DNA of 64,000 nt from an uncultured Roseobacter sp. (GCF_947495275.1 NZ_CANLYL010000005.1:62001-126000), one strand, 5' to 3'. Shown: positions 35,044-48,244, counted from the stretch's first letter. The notes: generated by a model from the sequence alone, not told the origin. Translations and numbers: made by a program.

Positions 35044-36186
35044 CTATCCCTTGTGGATCCAGCCGCCGCCGAAAATACGGCTGCTTTGCGGGTCATAAAA
35101 GACGCAGGCCTGTCCGGGAGAGACGCCTTCCTCGGGTGTGATCAGTTCCACCGTGGCTTCGGTATCGTTCAGAGGTCGTATGATCGCATCGGTTGGCGGA
35201 CGGGTTGAGCGCACCTTGACCGCGACATGCCATTCGGGTTGGGACATCAGGGGCTCGTGGCCCAGCCAGTTGATCTCGCGCACCGGAACTGTCCGTGTGG
35301 CAAGCATTTCTTTCGGACCGACCATCACAGATTTGCTTTCCGGGTTCAGCCTGACCACGTAAAGAGGATCGGCCAGCCCGCCAATACCGAGACCCCGCCG
35401 CTGACCGATGGTGTAGTTGATGACCCCGTCATGACGCCCCAGCACTCGGCCATCTGCGTGGACAATGTCGCCGGGGTCTGCAGCTTCCGGGCGCAGTTTG
35501 CGGATCACAGACGCGTAGTCCCCATTCGGGACAAAGCAGATATCCTGGCTATCGGGTTTGTCCGCGACACTTAGCCCGTATTTCGAAGCAAGCGCGCGCG
35601 TATCTGCCTTGGAGGCAAGATGGCCAAGCGGAAAGCGCAGGAAATCAAGCTGTTCTTGAGTTGTGGAAAACAGAAAATAGCTTTGATCACGCGCCGCATC
35701 CGCCGCCGAATGCAATTCCGGACCGTGTTGCCCGACCATTCGTTGAATATAGTGGCCCGTAGCCATGCAATCTGCTTCAAGATCCTTGGCGGTTTCGAGG
35801 AGGTCCTTGAATTTCACACGTTCGTTGCAGCGGATACAGGGAACCGGCGTTGCGCCGCCCAGATAACTGTCTGCGAATTCGTCGATCACCGCGTCTTTGA
35901 AGATGTTCTCATAGTCCAGCACGTAATGCGGAAATCCCATCTTTTCCGCGACGCGGCGCGCATCATGGATGTCCAGACCGGCGCAGCATGCGCCTTTTTT
36001 CGCCAATGCAGCCCCGTGATCGTAAAGTTGAAGTGTCACCCCCACGACATCGTAACCTTCTTCGGCTAACATTGCCGCAACAACGGAACTATCCACGCCG
36101 CCGGACATGGCAACAACAACCCGTGTTTCGCACGGCGGCTTGGTAAATCCAAGCGAGTTCAGCGGGTGTGTTTGATCAAGTGGCAT
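35044..36186 (-). CDS. mnmA: tRNA-specific 2-thiouridylase
   Basis: 380 residues. PP-loop [13 protein letters not shown] at about 26-38. The two catalytic cysteines correspond to Cys117 (PVPCIRC) and Cys217 (DSQDICFVP); [10 protein letters not shown] and FGGGWI at the C-terminus are also conserved. It makes 2-thiouridine at the wobble position of tRNA Lys, Glu and Gln with sulfur from a relay or desulfurase. It is divergent from sciP. Confidence 0.95.
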   Translation of the reverse strand: MPLDQTHPLNSLGFTKPPCETRVVVAMSGGVDSSVVAAMLAEEGYDVVGVTLQLYDHGAALAKKGACCAGLDIHDARRVAEKMGFPHYVLDYENIFKDAVIDEFADSYLGGATPVPCIRCNERVKFKDLLETAKDLEADCMATGHYIQRMVGQHGPELHSAADAARDQSYFLFSTTQEQLDFLRFPLGHLASKADTRALASKYGLSVADKPDSQDICFVPNGDYASVIRKLRPEAADPGDIVHADGRVLGRHDGVINYTIGQRRGLGIGGLADPLYVVRLNPESKSVMVGPKEMLATRTVPVREINWLGHEPLMSQPEWHVAVKVRSTRPPTDAIIRPLNDTEATVELITPEEGVSPGQACVFYDPQSSRIFGGGWIHKG

Positions 36187-36310
36187 GGGGCTTCTCCGGG
36201 CGTTCTGAGAAAATATAGGAAAATCCTAATTACTCTCAAGAGCGGGCTTCATGGGTCTTTAATGCGATGACGTCAAGATGCCTCCAACTGAGTAAAAACG
36301 GGTATGAGTG

Positions 36311-36589
36311 ATGTATCTAAAGAAAGTTGATGGGCCCCGATCGGTGACGTTAGCCGATGGCAGCGTGATGACGCAAGCCGATCTTCCGCCTGCGAATACA
36401 AGGCGTTGGGTGGCCTCACGCAAAGCTTCGGTGGTGCGGGGCGTGGCTTATGGGCTTATTTCGCAAAGCGATGCCCTGAAAAGATACCAGATCAGCGAAG
36501 ATGAATTTCATGAATGGGTCAAGGCGGTGTCTGAGCATGGGGAAGATGCTCTGAAAGCCACAGCACTACAAAAATATAGACAACCTTAA
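36311..36589 (+). CDS. sciP: SciP-type CtrA inhibitor (DUF1153)
   Basis: 92 residues. It contains the DUF1153 helix-turn-helix pattern: VDGPRSVTLADGSVMTQADLPP, then TRRWVASRKASVVRGVAYGLIS and ALKRYQISEDEFHEWVKAV. In Caulobacter SciP binds CtrA and blocks recruitment of RNA polymerase to CtrA promoters. The ATG at 36311 is used; a GTG one codon earlier is possible. It lies 98 bases before ctrA on the same strand, so inhibitor and target may share a transcript or a regulatory region. Family call good, inhibitory role carried over from Caulobacter. Confidence 0.85.
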   Translation: MYLKKVDGPRSVTLADGSVMTQADLPPANTRRWVASRKASVVRGVAYGLISQSDALKRYQISEDEFHEWVKAVSEHGEDALKATALQKYRQP

Positions 36590-36627
36590 GTTGTTACGCT
36601 AAGTTTCTTGCAGACGGTAACGTGTGG

Positions 36628-36651
36628 TTAACCTTTTTTGTTCACGGTTAA
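36628..36651 (+). promoter_or_regulatory. Putative CtrA half-sites upstream of ctrA
   Basis: TTAACC at 36628-36633 and its reverse complement GGTTAA at 36646-36651 lie 37-60 bases before the ctrA start. CtrA recognises TTAA-containing half-sites such as TTAACC. The spacing here (inverted, 12 bases apart) is not the classical TTAA-N7-TTAA, so autoregulation is an inference. Confidence 0.5.
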
Positions 36652-36687
36652 TTCCGAGATAAACGTTCACCCGATGCGGAGAAAATC

Positions 36688-37407
36688 ATGCGCGTACTGC
36701 TAGTGGAAGACGACCCCACGACCTCAAAAAGCATCGAACTGATGCTGACCCATGCAAATCTGAATGTCTATGCGACTGATCTGGGCGAGGAAGGTATCGA
36801 TCTTGCCAAGCTGTACGATTACGATCTCATTCTTCTGGATCTCGATTTACCGGATATGAATGGGCATGAAGTGCTACGGCAGCTGCGGTTGTCGCGGATC
36901 GAGACACCTATTCTGATCCTTTCCGGGGCGGACGATACCGAGAACAAGATCAAGGGCTTCGGCTTTGGCGCAGACGATTATCTGACAAAGCCTTTCCACC
37001 GCGAAGAACTGGTCGCGCGCATCCATGCAATTATCCGCAGATCAAAAGGGCATTCGCAATCGGTCATTGATACAGGTCTGATTTCGGTCAACCTGGATGC
37101 CAAGACGGTGAGTGCCGACAATAAAGCCGTTCATTTGACGGGCAAAGAATATCAGATGCTCGAACTTCTTTCACTACGCAAAGGCACCACTCTGACCAAG
37201 GAGATGTTCCTGAACCACCTCTATGGCGGCATGGACGAGCCTGAGTTGAAGATTATCGACGTATTCATCTGCAAGCTGCGGAAAAAGCTGAGCAATGCAA
37301 CCGGTGGCGAAAATTATATCGAGACAGTATGGGGCCGGGGCTACGTGTTGCGTGATCCGGAGCCCAATCAAGTGGACGATCCGCAGCGTCTCGCTGTCGG
37401 AGCCTGA
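36688..37407 (+). CDS. ctrA: Cell-cycle response regulator CtrA
   Basis: 239 residues. Receiver domain (1-120): acidic pocket VEDDP, phosphoacceptor Asp51 in [11 protein letters not shown], Lys in YLTKPF. OmpR-type winged-helix domain (about 128-230) with [34 protein letters not shown] and [13 protein letters not shown], very close to known CtrA proteins. It is the master regulator of cell cycle in Caulobacter; in Rhodobacterales it more often controls motility, gene transfer agents and quorum-linked genes. CGGAGAAA precedes the ATG. Confidence 0.95.
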   Translation: MRVLLVEDDPTTSKSIELMLTHANLNVYATDLGEEGIDLAKLYDYDLILLDLDLPDMNGHEVLRQLRLSRIETPILILSGADDTENKIKGFGFGADDYLTKPFHREELVARIHAIIRRSKGHSQSVIDTGLISVNLDAKTVSADNKAVHLTGKEYQMLELLSLRKGTTLTKEMFLNHLYGGMDEPELKIIDVFICKLRKKLSNATGGENYIETVWGRGYVLRDPEPNQVDDPQRLAVGA

Positions 37408-37506
37408 TAGTCACTCGTGGGTCTGGCGCAGGGGGCTGCGCCGGACCGCTTCCGCTTGACATCTTTATCATCTGGACCTGGCCTTTCGCTAAGCATATCT
37501 AAATGA

Positions 37507-41738
<4,232 letters not shown>

Positions 41739-41834
41739 CTCCGTAATCCAATTTTGTTCGCAAATGTTCTAATTAAGTTCTTTACAGAGGGTTAAAAAAA
41801 TGAGAACAAAGGGGCAACAAACGCGGAGGATCAC

Positions 41835-41963
41835 ATGTCATTGTTTCTGCAGATCAAAGCGATCGCATCTCGGTCACAACAGACGTTGCTTCAGGATGTT
41901 GCTGGTGCAATGGCCCTGTTCGTGATGCTGGTCGTCGGGCTGCATCTTCCGTCGTTTGTCTGA
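41835..41963 (+). CDS. Small single-pass membrane protein, 42 residues
   Basis: The ATG at 41835 follows a good GCGGAGGA site and opens a frame starting MSLFLQIKAIASRSQQTLLQ, then a hydrophobic helix (GAMALFVMLVVGLHLPSFV) to the stop. It stands alone between recG and the chemoreceptor gene, with a strong terminator 144 bases further on. Unknown function. An amphipathic basic N-terminus and a C-terminal helix suggest a tail-anchored inner-membrane peptide. Confidence 0.65.
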   Translation: MSLFLQIKAIASRSQQTLLQDVAGAMALFVMLVVGLHLPSFV

Positions 41964-42106
41964 TTTCTGCCTGCGATCTCGCGCCGGCGCTTTGCACCAG
42001 TATTCTCCCCAATCTGGTCGTTAAGACGAACTCTGCCTGTTCTGGTCTTTTCAGGGTTCAGCCCTGCCGCAAAGCCTCGGGTCCCACGTGAGAGACGCTA
42101 TACCTG

Positions 42107-42144
42107 ACGCCGCCGTTCTTTCCAGAACGTGCGGCGTTTTTTTT
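42107..42144 (+). terminator. Rho-independent terminator
   Basis: ACGCCGC (42107-42113) pairs with GCGGCGT (42131-42137), and the inner CGTTCT pairs with AGAACG, leaving loop TTCC and one bulged T. A run of eight T (42137-42144) follows. It is the strongest plus-strand terminator in the window. It ends the transcript of the 42-residue gene, or of a small RNA in 41964-42106. Confidence 0.88.
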
Positions 42145-42174
42145 CACGATACCAACGGTGGCTTGTGCAAAGGG

Positions 42175-43569
42175 TCAGAAAGTATACGCAAGCCGCAGCC
42201 CGCCCCAGTGTTTGCCTTGAACAAAGATGGGTGCCGAGAGGTCCTTCATCATTTTGAAATCACCACCGCCCATATCCCGGCGATAGACCTGCAATAGGAA
42301 AGGTTCGGTACTGCGCCCCGCCTTCAAGCCGACGCGGTCGTCGAAAATGCGCCTGTTTCGACAATTGGCCATGTTCCAGGTCGGATCGTCGCTCTGTGGA
42401 TGGGAAAATTTGCGGTTGTGCGTGGGCAGATATCCATTCGTATCAACAGCGGCGCAGAACACCACCTTGGGATCCATTTCCAGAACCGATTCCTGAAGCG
42501 GTGGCAATATCTTGTCAAAAACTCTGGTGGATTCGGTCAGAAACTGTTCGGGATTGCTGCCGGGAATGGGTTGGTAAGTTTGATCAAACAGCCGCGATAG
42601 CGTGATCTCTCCCGTCTCTACGGCAACTTCAAGCTGCCGCGTCAATTCACGTGCCGCGCCCTGAACGCGCTGGATGAACGGGGTGTCGACAGAGCTGCCA
42701 CCCAATAATGCGGTCGACTGGACAATGGTTTCGGAGGTGTCGATGAGACACAGGATGCGTTGATGCGTCGTCTCGATCCCGGTTGTGGTGCTTTTGACGG
42801 CACGTTCGATCCCGGCAAGCGCCGGTGTAAAATCGTCCATTGCGATCTGTACGCGTTCGGCTTGCTCGGAAATTCGCTTTGCCTGTTTATCGGCCGATGT
42901 GATCGACGCCTCCATCCGGGTCAAGGCCGTATCGGTCCCCCCGGCGTTCTCTAGAACATCCGCAGCCTGGGTCGCGATATCTGTTGCCTCTTTGCCCAAA
43001 TCGGTGATCCAGGCGGTCAGTCGCTCGATGTTGTTGGAAATCTCCACCGCGGCGTCGCGCGTTTTCTGCGACAACTCATTGATGGCATCAGCCACGATCG
43101 CAAAACCGCGTCCGGCGTCTCCCGCGCGAGCGGCCTCTATTTTTGCGTTGATCGCCAGTGTGTTAACTTGCGTAGCGATACCCGCAATTTGCTGATTGTT
43201 GGATTTTACGTCGCGCAACGTATCACTTACCGTTTCGGTTCGATCTGACAGATTCTGAACCCATCCGGCAACGTTGCGCGTCTTTTCTCCGGTCGTGCGC
43301 ATCAATGCCGCGGAGGCTTCCACATCACGCGCCGTTTCACCGGTGTTCTGCGCCATGGTCTCCACGGCATTTCTGACGTCGGAGTTTGCCTGACCCATTT
43401 CGCTGGCGCGTTCGTCCAGAACCTTCAGGCTCTTGCGCTGCTCCCTTGCATGCTCTTCCACCAGATCAAGGAATCCTGCGATGTCCACGATCTCATACCC
43501 AAGGGCGGCCGCAGCTTTGGTTAGTCGGTCCGTGTGAACATCTTCCGTCAACTGTGGCTGAACAGTCAT
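42175..43569 (-). CDS. Soluble methyl-accepting chemotaxis-type receptor with C-terminal sensor domain
   Basis: 464 residues, no membrane helix. The middle is a methyl-accepting coiled coil (about 30-290) with the signalling tip INAKIEAARAGDAGRGFAIVADAINELSQKT, the region that contacts CheA/CheW. The C-terminal 120 residues form a sensor-like domain with conserved WNMANCRNRRIFDDRVGLKAGR, QVYRRDMGGG and KMMKDLSAPI blocks, known from other cytoplasmic receptors. It probably senses an internal signal. No che genes are close. The ATG at 43569 is preferred to one 18 bases upstream. Confidence 0.88.
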   Translation of the reverse strand: MTVQPQLTEDVHTDRLTKAAAALGYEIVDIAGFLDLVEEHAREQRKSLKVLDERASEMGQANSDVRNAVETMAQNTGETARDVEASAALMRTTGEKTRNVAGWVQNLSDRTETVSDTLRDVKSNNQQIAGIATQVNTLAINAKIEAARAGDAGRGFAIVADAINELSQKTRDAAVEISNNIERLTAWITDLGKEATDIATQAADVLENAGGTDTALTRMEASITSADKQAKRISEQAERVQIAMDDFTPALAGIERAVKSTTTGIETTHQRILCLIDTSETIVQSTALLGGSSVDTPFIQRVQGAARELTRQLEVAVETGEITLSRLFDQTYQPIPGSNPEQFLTESTRVFDKILPPLQESVLEMDPKVVFCAAVDTNGYLPTHNRKFSHPQSDDPTWNMANCRNRRIFDDRVGLKAGRSTEPFLLQVYRRDMGGGDFKMMKDLSAPIFVQGKHWGGLRLAYTF

Positions 43570-43639
43570 AACGCCCCGCGATAACAATCACCCCGACAAT
43601 TGCCACGAATTTACTTAAAAATAGCTAATCTTTGGGGAA

Positions 43640-44092
43640 TCAGGCGCAGTCCGCCTGAAGCGCCTGGGTCATGGCTTCGCAGGTCGCTTCGATGCTCAGC
43701 ATGATGGAGGCGTGGCGGTTCTTGTAATCGCGCGCAGGCTCCAGAACCTCAAACCCTTCGAACGGGGCGGCGGGCAGGGGGCCGTTCTCCTTGAGCATGG
43801 CGCGCAATGCTTCCCGCGCAGTCTCCAGCTCTGACAGGTCGCGCCCGATAACCGCACCACCGGTGACGGCGGCGGCTGCCTGACCCAGGGCGCAGGCTTT
43901 CACATCCTGGGCAAACGCGCTGACTTTTCCGTTTTCGATGCTCAAATCGATCGTAACAGCCGACCCACAGAGCGGTGAGCGTTTCTTGACCGTCGCCATG
44001 GGCGTATCCAAACGGCCCAAATGCGGAATCTCCGCAGCCAACGCCAGAATACGGCCGGAGTAGAGTTTGATGAGGTCGTTGTCACCGGACAT
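43640..44092 (-). CDS. NifU/IscU-like iron-sulfur scaffold-related protein
   Basis: 150 residues with the NifU N-terminal fold: SPLCGSAVTIDLSI, then VKACALGQAAAAVT, then YKNRHASIMLS. In IscU three cysteines bind the nascent cluster; here the first two are in place, but the third position (HCS in IscU) is Ala, and the Asp after the first Cys is Ser. Another Cys occurs near the end (ATCEAM). It may be a carrier or degenerate paralogue rather than the main scaffold; no isc/suf genes are adjacent. It is divergent from hisI. Confidence 0.78.
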   Translation of the reverse strand: MSGDNDLIKLYSGRILALAAEIPHLGRLDTPMATVKKRSPLCGSAVTIDLSIENGKVSAFAQDVKACALGQAAAAVTGGAVIGRDLSELETAREALRAMLKENGPLPAAPFEGFEVLEPARDYKNRHASIMLSIEATCEAMTQALQADCA

Positions 44093-44169
44093 GAGGGGCC
44101 TTATGGGTTAGGCAAAAGTGTTAACACCTACATAATTGTTGACGCGAAATATGCAAAAGGGTTTTCGCA

Positions 44170-44541
44170 ATGGCTCACGAGACTGTTTCCTTTGATCCGG
44201 GCACTTTGACCTACAATGAGGCGGGGCTTGTCCCGGCCATTGCGCAGGATGTGGCAAGTGGCGAGGTGCTGATGTTGGCCTGGATGAACGCCGAGAGCCT
44301 TGCGCGCACCCTGGAGACGCGTCGCGTGACCTATTGGAGCCGGTCACGGCAAGCGTTTTGGGTCAAGGGCGAAACCAGCGGCAATGTGCAGGAACTTGTC
44401 TCGCTACGGGTTGATTGTGATCGCGATTGCGTTTTGATGCAGGTGAAACAATCGGGGCCTGCCTGCCATACCGGTCGCCGAAGCTGTTTTTACACCGGCG
44501 TGGAAACCGGTGATGAAGTGGAACTTATGCGCCCCATGTAA
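44170..44541 (+). CDS. hisI: Phosphoribosyl-AMP cyclohydrolase
   Basis: 123 residues, a stand-alone HisI (not fused to HisE). It contains [38 protein letters not shown], and the metal/catalytic site [12 protein letters not shown] followed by [12 protein letters not shown], with the three zinc Cys and Mg-binding Asp residues. It opens the purine ring in histidine synthesis (third step). It stands alone between convergent/divergent neighbours. Confidence 0.95.
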   Translation: MAHETVSFDPGTLTYNEAGLVPAIAQDVASGEVLMLAWMNAESLARTLETRRVTYWSRSRQAFWVKGETSGNVQELVSLRVDCDRDCVLMQVKQSGPACHTGRRSCFYTGVETGDEVELMRPM

Positions 44542-44552
44542 TGCAGGCGGGG

Positions 44553-45467
44553 TCAGGCAGCTGTGATCAGAGGTAAATTCACCATGCGCCTGATATCCTG
44601 CGGCGTGGCTCCTTCAGCGCGATATTTAGTCAGCGCGCGGGCGTCATCGCGTTTGGCCAGGCGTTTGCCTGCGTCATCGCGGATCAGTTCGTGATGATGG
44701 TAGCGCGGTGTCGGAAGCTTAAGAAGGCTCTGTAAAACCACGTGAATTTCTGTGGCCTCAAACAGATCCCGCCCGCGCACCACATCCGTTATGCCCTGTG
44801 CGGTATCGTCCAGAACGACCGACAGATGGTAAGACGTGCCCATATCGCGGCGCGCCAGCACGATGTCACCGATATTCCGGGCGATTTCAGCCGCGAAAAG
44901 AGCGATTTCGCCGCGTTGCCCGGTCGGACCTGTGCCGGTTTCCGCGAAACCGAGCCGCATCTGGCCGTCAGGTTGTGACGCTGCCAACGATGACACAGCC
45001 CCATCGACTGCCAAGCGCAATGTCCGGTCGCGCGGACGCTCTGTTGACGCGGAATACCGGAAACGGTTTTTCGAACGGCATGTTCCGGGGTAGATCAGCC
45101 CATCCGGTCCGGTCGGCAAGGCCCCTTCCTGCGGCGCGCTCAACGCTTCGGTGATGTCACGCCGACTGCAATCGCAGGGATAGAGCAGCCCGCGCGCCCA
45201 CAACGCGTCCAGCGCATCGGCGTAGACGTCCATCCGGTCCGACTGGCGCATCACCGGTTGCGGCCAGTGCAGCCCCAGCCAGGTCAGATCGTCATGGATT
45301 TGCGCCTCCCACTCGGGGCGGGCGCGTGTGCGGTCAATATCTTCGATGCGCAGTAGGAATGTGCCGCCTTCGCGCTGCGCCATATCCCAGGCCAGCATCG
45401 CCGAATAAGCGTGACCAAGGTGCAGTGGCCCCGTTGGCGATGGGGCAAACCGGGTCGTGAATGTCAC
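44553..45467 (-). CDS. gluQRS: Glutamyl-Q tRNA(Asp) synthetase
   Basis: 304 residues, a shortened GluRS without anticodon-binding domain. It has RFAPSPTGPLHLGHAYSA (HIGH region), RIEDIDRTRARPE, the CxC...YxxxC zinc site (YPCDCSRR and YPGTC) and KRDDARAL (KMSKS equivalent). It attaches Glu to queuosine in tRNA Asp. The start is GTG at 45467, overlapping the methyltransferase stop by four bases (GTGA), so translation is coupled. Confidence 0.93.
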   Translation of the reverse strand: MTFTTRFAPSPTGPLHLGHAYSAMLAWDMAQREGGTFLLRIEDIDRTRARPEWEAQIHDDLTWLGLHWPQPVMRQSDRMDVYADALDALWARGLLYPCDCSRRDITEALSAPQEGALPTGPDGLIYPGTCRSKNRFRYSASTERPRDRTLRLAVDGAVSSLAASQPDGQMRLGFAETGTGPTGQRGEIALFAAEIARNIGDIVLARRDMGTSYHLSVVLDDTAQGITDVVRGRDLFEATEIHVVLQSLLKLPTPRYHHHELIRDDAGKRLAKRDDARALTKYRAEGATPQDIRRMVNLPLITAA

Positions 45468-46078
45468 GCCTTTTCAAGCACGTAGACGTTTGAGCCAAGG
45501 TCAATGCCGGGCAGGTGAGGACCATGTTCGCGCAGCAAAAGCCGCGCCGCACCGCAATCCAACCATTCGTTGATGCGCGCTTCATTGGTCTTGTCTTCGA
45601 GCGCATGATCATTGAGCGACAGCACCAACAGGCCATCTCGTTTCAGCGCATGCAACAGGGTATCCAGCACCGATATCGGGGCGGCACCCGCACCAATAAC
45701 GCCAATGGCAGCGATTGCGGCATAGGTGCCGGGTTTGAAGGCGAGAGGCGCGTCCGCATCAATCACCGTGAGATCGCGGTAGAGACGTTTTGCTTCCGCC
45801 TGCGCCAACATCTCTTCGGAAAGGTCCATGCCGTCGATTGTCTCAAACCCGGCCAGTTTCAATGCAAGCCCGGACAGGCCGGTACCGCAGCCGAAATCCA
45901 AAATTGGCGCAGTCTGATCCTTGGCGAATTTTGCCAGGGCTTCTGCGCATCGGGACGGGGTGATATAGCCGTTTTCGGCCACTTCAGCGTCGTAGCTGTC
46001 TGACCAGTCATCATAAAGGGCGCGTGTTTGTGCCGCATCGCGGGCGTCGTAAACTTTGTTCAGATATCCTTGGGTCAT
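45464..46078 (-). CDS. Class I SAM-dependent methyltransferase
   Basis: 204 residues from MTQGYLNKVYDARD. The SAM site ILDFGCGTGLSGLAL lies at about 65-80, with an acidic end of strand 2 (IDGMDLSEEML) and a Rossmann order typical of the Methyltransf_11/25 family. A conserved start YDDWSDSYDAEV suggests the Williams-Beuren-like group. Substrate unknown. The ATG at 46078 gives the family N-terminus; upstream frame lies inside trmFO. Coupled to gluQRS by a four-base overlap. Confidence 0.86.
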   Translation of the reverse strand: MTQGYLNKVYDARDAAQTRALYDDWSDSYDAEVAENGYITPSRCAEALAKFAKDQTAPILDFGCGTGLSGLALKLAGFETIDGMDLSEEMLAQAEAKRLYRDLTVIDADAPLAFKPGTYAAIAAIGVIGAGAAPISVLDTLLHALKRDGLLVLSLNDHALEDKTNEARINEWLDCGAARLLLREHGPHLPGIDLGSNVYVLEKA

Positions 46079-46100
46079 GCTGCAAGGATACCCTGATCCG

Positions 46101-47456
46101 TCAGGCGGCGTCCAGTGCAGCATTCCCCAGCCAGTTTTGCCAATCCAACTTGGCCCGGTCGGTATAGGCCTTGTAGCGGTCCTTGCGGCCCCGACGGCCC
46201 CCTTTGAGCCCCTCGACCGGTGGAAACAGTCCGAAATTGACATTCATGGGCTGGAAGGTCTTGGCCTCCGCCCCGCCGGCAATATGGGTGATCAGCGCGC
46301 CCGTGGCGGTGGTGTCGGGCGGGGTATCAAGATGTGTTCCCAACATCTCATGCGCGGCCAGCCTCCCGGCCAATAGCCCCATGGCAGCGGATTCAACATA
46401 TCCTTCGACCCCGGTGATCTGACCGGCAAACCGGATGTTGGGCCGCGACCGCAACCGCATCTGCCCGTCCAGCAGCGTCGGTGAATTGAGAAACGTGTTG
46501 CGGTGGATGCCGCCCAAACGGGCGAAACTGGCTTGTTCCAGCCCGGGAATGCGTTTGAAAACATCCGTTTGCGCGCCGTATTTCATCTTGGTCTGAAAGC
46601 CCACCATATTGTAGAGCGTGCCCAGTTTGTTATCCCGGCGCAATTGCACGACCGCATAGGGCTTCTCGTCAGGGGTATGCGGGTTTGTCAGCCCCACGGG
46701 TTTCATCGGGCCAAACCGCAGCGTTTCGCGACCGCGCTCCGCCATCACTTCAATGGGCAGACAGCCATCAAAATAACCTGCGGTTTCGCCTTCGTGGAAC
46801 TCCGTCTTGTCGGCGGCCAGCAGCGCGTCGATGAAAGCCTCGTACTGGTCTTTGTCCATCGGGCAGTTGAGGTATGCGGTGCGTTCTTCTTCGGTGTCAC
46901 CCTTGTCATAACGCGACTGCATCCAGGCCTTGGACATGTCGATGCTGTCAAAATAGACGATGGGGGCAATGGCGTCGAAAAACGCCAGCGCTTCGGCCCC
47001 GGTCTCCTGCGCAATGGCCTGTCCCAGCGCACCGGAGGTCAGCGGGCCTGTGGCAATGATCCACTGTCCGTCGCCCGGTAATGCAGTGATTTCGCCATAA
47101 TCCACGCGGATGTTCGGATGCGCCAGCAAGGCATCCGTGACCGATTGCGCGAAAGGGTCGCGGTCCACCGCCAGCGCCCCACCTGCGGGCAGACGGTGCC
47201 GGTCCGCCGTTTGCATGATCAACCCGTTGGCCTGACGCATTTCCCAATGCAGCAACCCCACGGCGTTTTGCTCACTGTCGTCCGAGCGGAAGGAATTGGA
47301 ACAGACCATTTCCCCCAAAAGCCCGGTCTGATGCGCGAAGGTGCCAACCTGCGGGCGCATTTCGTGCAGAACGACGTTGATGCCCATATGTGCGGCCTGC
47401 CAGGCAGCTTCCGATCCGGCCATGCCGCCGCCAACGATATGAAGTTCTTGTGTCAT
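46101..47456 (-). CDS. trmFO: Methylenetetrahydrofolate--tRNA-(uracil-5-)-methyltransferase TrmFO
   Basis: 451 residues, FAD-dependent. N-terminal [18 protein letters not shown], then [14 protein letters not shown] and the folate/FAD regions [33 protein letters not shown], and [23 protein letters not shown]. It forms ribothymidine-54 in the tRNA T-loop using methylene-THF instead of SAM. The methyltransferase and gluQRS follow on the same strand, forming a likely tRNA-related operon. Confidence 0.95.
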   Translation of the reverse strand: MTQELHIVGGGMAGSEAAWQAAHMGINVVLHEMRPQVGTFAHQTGLLGEMVCSNSFRSDDSEQNAVGLLHWEMRQANGLIMQTADRHRLPAGGALAVDRDPFAQSVTDALLAHPNIRVDYGEITALPGDGQWIIATGPLTSGALGQAIAQETGAEALAFFDAIAPIVYFDSIDMSKAWMQSRYDKGDTEEERTAYLNCPMDKDQYEAFIDALLAADKTEFHEGETAGYFDGCLPIEVMAERGRETLRFGPMKPVGLTNPHTPDEKPYAVVQLRRDNKLGTLYNMVGFQTKMKYGAQTDVFKRIPGLEQASFARLGGIHRNTFLNSPTLLDGQMRLRSRPNIRFAGQITGVEGYVESAAMGLLAGRLAAHEMLGTHLDTPPDTTATGALITHIAGGAEAKTFQPMNVNFGLFPPVEGLKGGRRGRKDRYKAYTDRAKLDWQNWLGNAALDAA

Positions 47457-47818
47457 GGGCTGTCATCTATGCCAGCGCGCGGGGTCGCACAACCAAAAGC
47501 CATGAAATTCGCGGGCAAACTGATTTTTTGGAAGAGGCGTTTTTGGGGTCGCCGCTGCGGGAATGTCGGACCAGCGAGAGACTGGCTTGGAGGGACCTTC
47601 CGCTGGCAGCGACCCAAAAATCATCAAGGCGTTTCACCCGTGCCCCGTCTTTGCCATGTTCCTGCCCAAATTGAAATACCGCAGGTAGAAACTCTTCATA
47701 CCAGAATTGGAAACAATCCAGTGATGCGCATAGAAATGTTCGAACAGCGCGCGCGGTCGCTTGCTCTTGACCAGTAAATCGCCCAACTCTGTGAAAACGC
47801 AGCAAGAAGGGGCAGGGA
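47457..47818. other. Gene-free 362-base interval with a nested hairpin
   Basis: The only stretch above 300 bases without a gene. Frames are open on both strands, but their translations are rich in Arg, Ser and Trp, match no family and lack ribosome sites, so they were not called. The interval holds the divergent start signals of trmFO (minus) and the thioesterase (plus, GCAAGAAGGGG region just before 47819). A long nested hairpin lies at 47546-47615 and is listed separately. Confidence 0.5.
47546..47615. ncRNA. Candidate structured RNA element (nested stem-loop)
   Basis: Outer stem: GGGTCGC plus TGC (47546-47552, 47556-47558, with CGC bulged) pairs with GCAGCGACCC (47606-47615). Middle: GGAA-GTC (47560-47563, 47565-47567) pairs with GAC-TTCC (47594-47596, 47598-47601). 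Inner: CCAG (47571-47574) pairs with CTGG (47582-47585). No T-run follows on either strand, so it is not a simple terminator. Whether it is an RNA, a DNA recombination relic or chance is open. Confidence 0.35.
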
Positions 47819-48244
47819 ATGGGCATCAAAATGACCGCGGCGGAGCTCAACGCCTTTCTCGATCAGGTTTTTGAGCAGGTGGCCGATGATTTCCTGGTGG
47901 AACATGTGGCCCCGGATGAACTGACCGTGCGGTTGCTGGTCAGTGACAAGCACATTCGCCCCGGCGGCACCATTTCGGGCCCGTCGATGTTTTCGCTCGC
48001 CGATGTCGGGGCCTATCTGATGACGCTGGCGGTGATCGGCCCGCAGGAACTGGCCGTAACCACCAATTGTTCCATTGATTTCATGCGCAAACCGGCCGCA
48101 GGCGTTGATCTGATTGCTCGCGTCCGGTTGCTGAAACTGGGCAGGCAGCTTTCGGTCAGCGATGTGCTGATCTATTCCGAAGGCCAGGGCAAACCCGTGG
48201 CCCGTGCCAGCCTGACCTATGCGATCCCGCCGCGTTCCGCATAG
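47819..48244 (+). CDS. PaaI-family (hot-dog) thioesterase
   Basis: 141 residues. The 4HBT/PaaI pattern is seen: RPGGTISGPSMFSLADVGAYLMTLAVIG (active-site Asn/Gly and Asp region) followed by AVTTNCSIDFMRKPAAGVDLIARVRLLKLGRQL, with the hot-dog strands. It would hydrolyse an acyl- or aryl-CoA thioester. The substrate cannot be read from sequence. The next gene, CatC-like, is convergent 21 bases later. Confidence 0.87.
   Translation: MGIKMTAAELNAFLDQVFEQVADDFLVEHVAPDELTVRLLVSDKHIRPGGTISGPSMFSLADVGAYLMTLAVIGPQELAVTTNCSIDFMRKPAAGVDLIARVRLLKLGRQLSVSDVLIYSEGQGKPVARASLTYAIPPRSA

Noticed and set aside
47118-47777. 219-codon open frame on the plus strand
   Set aside because: Its first half is antisense to trmFO and the rest is Arg/Trp-rich with no recognisable domain.
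47467-47850. 127-codon open frame on the minus strand
   Set aside because: No ribosome site, overlaps the thioesterase start and reads as low-complexity Arg/Ser-rich sequence without similarity.
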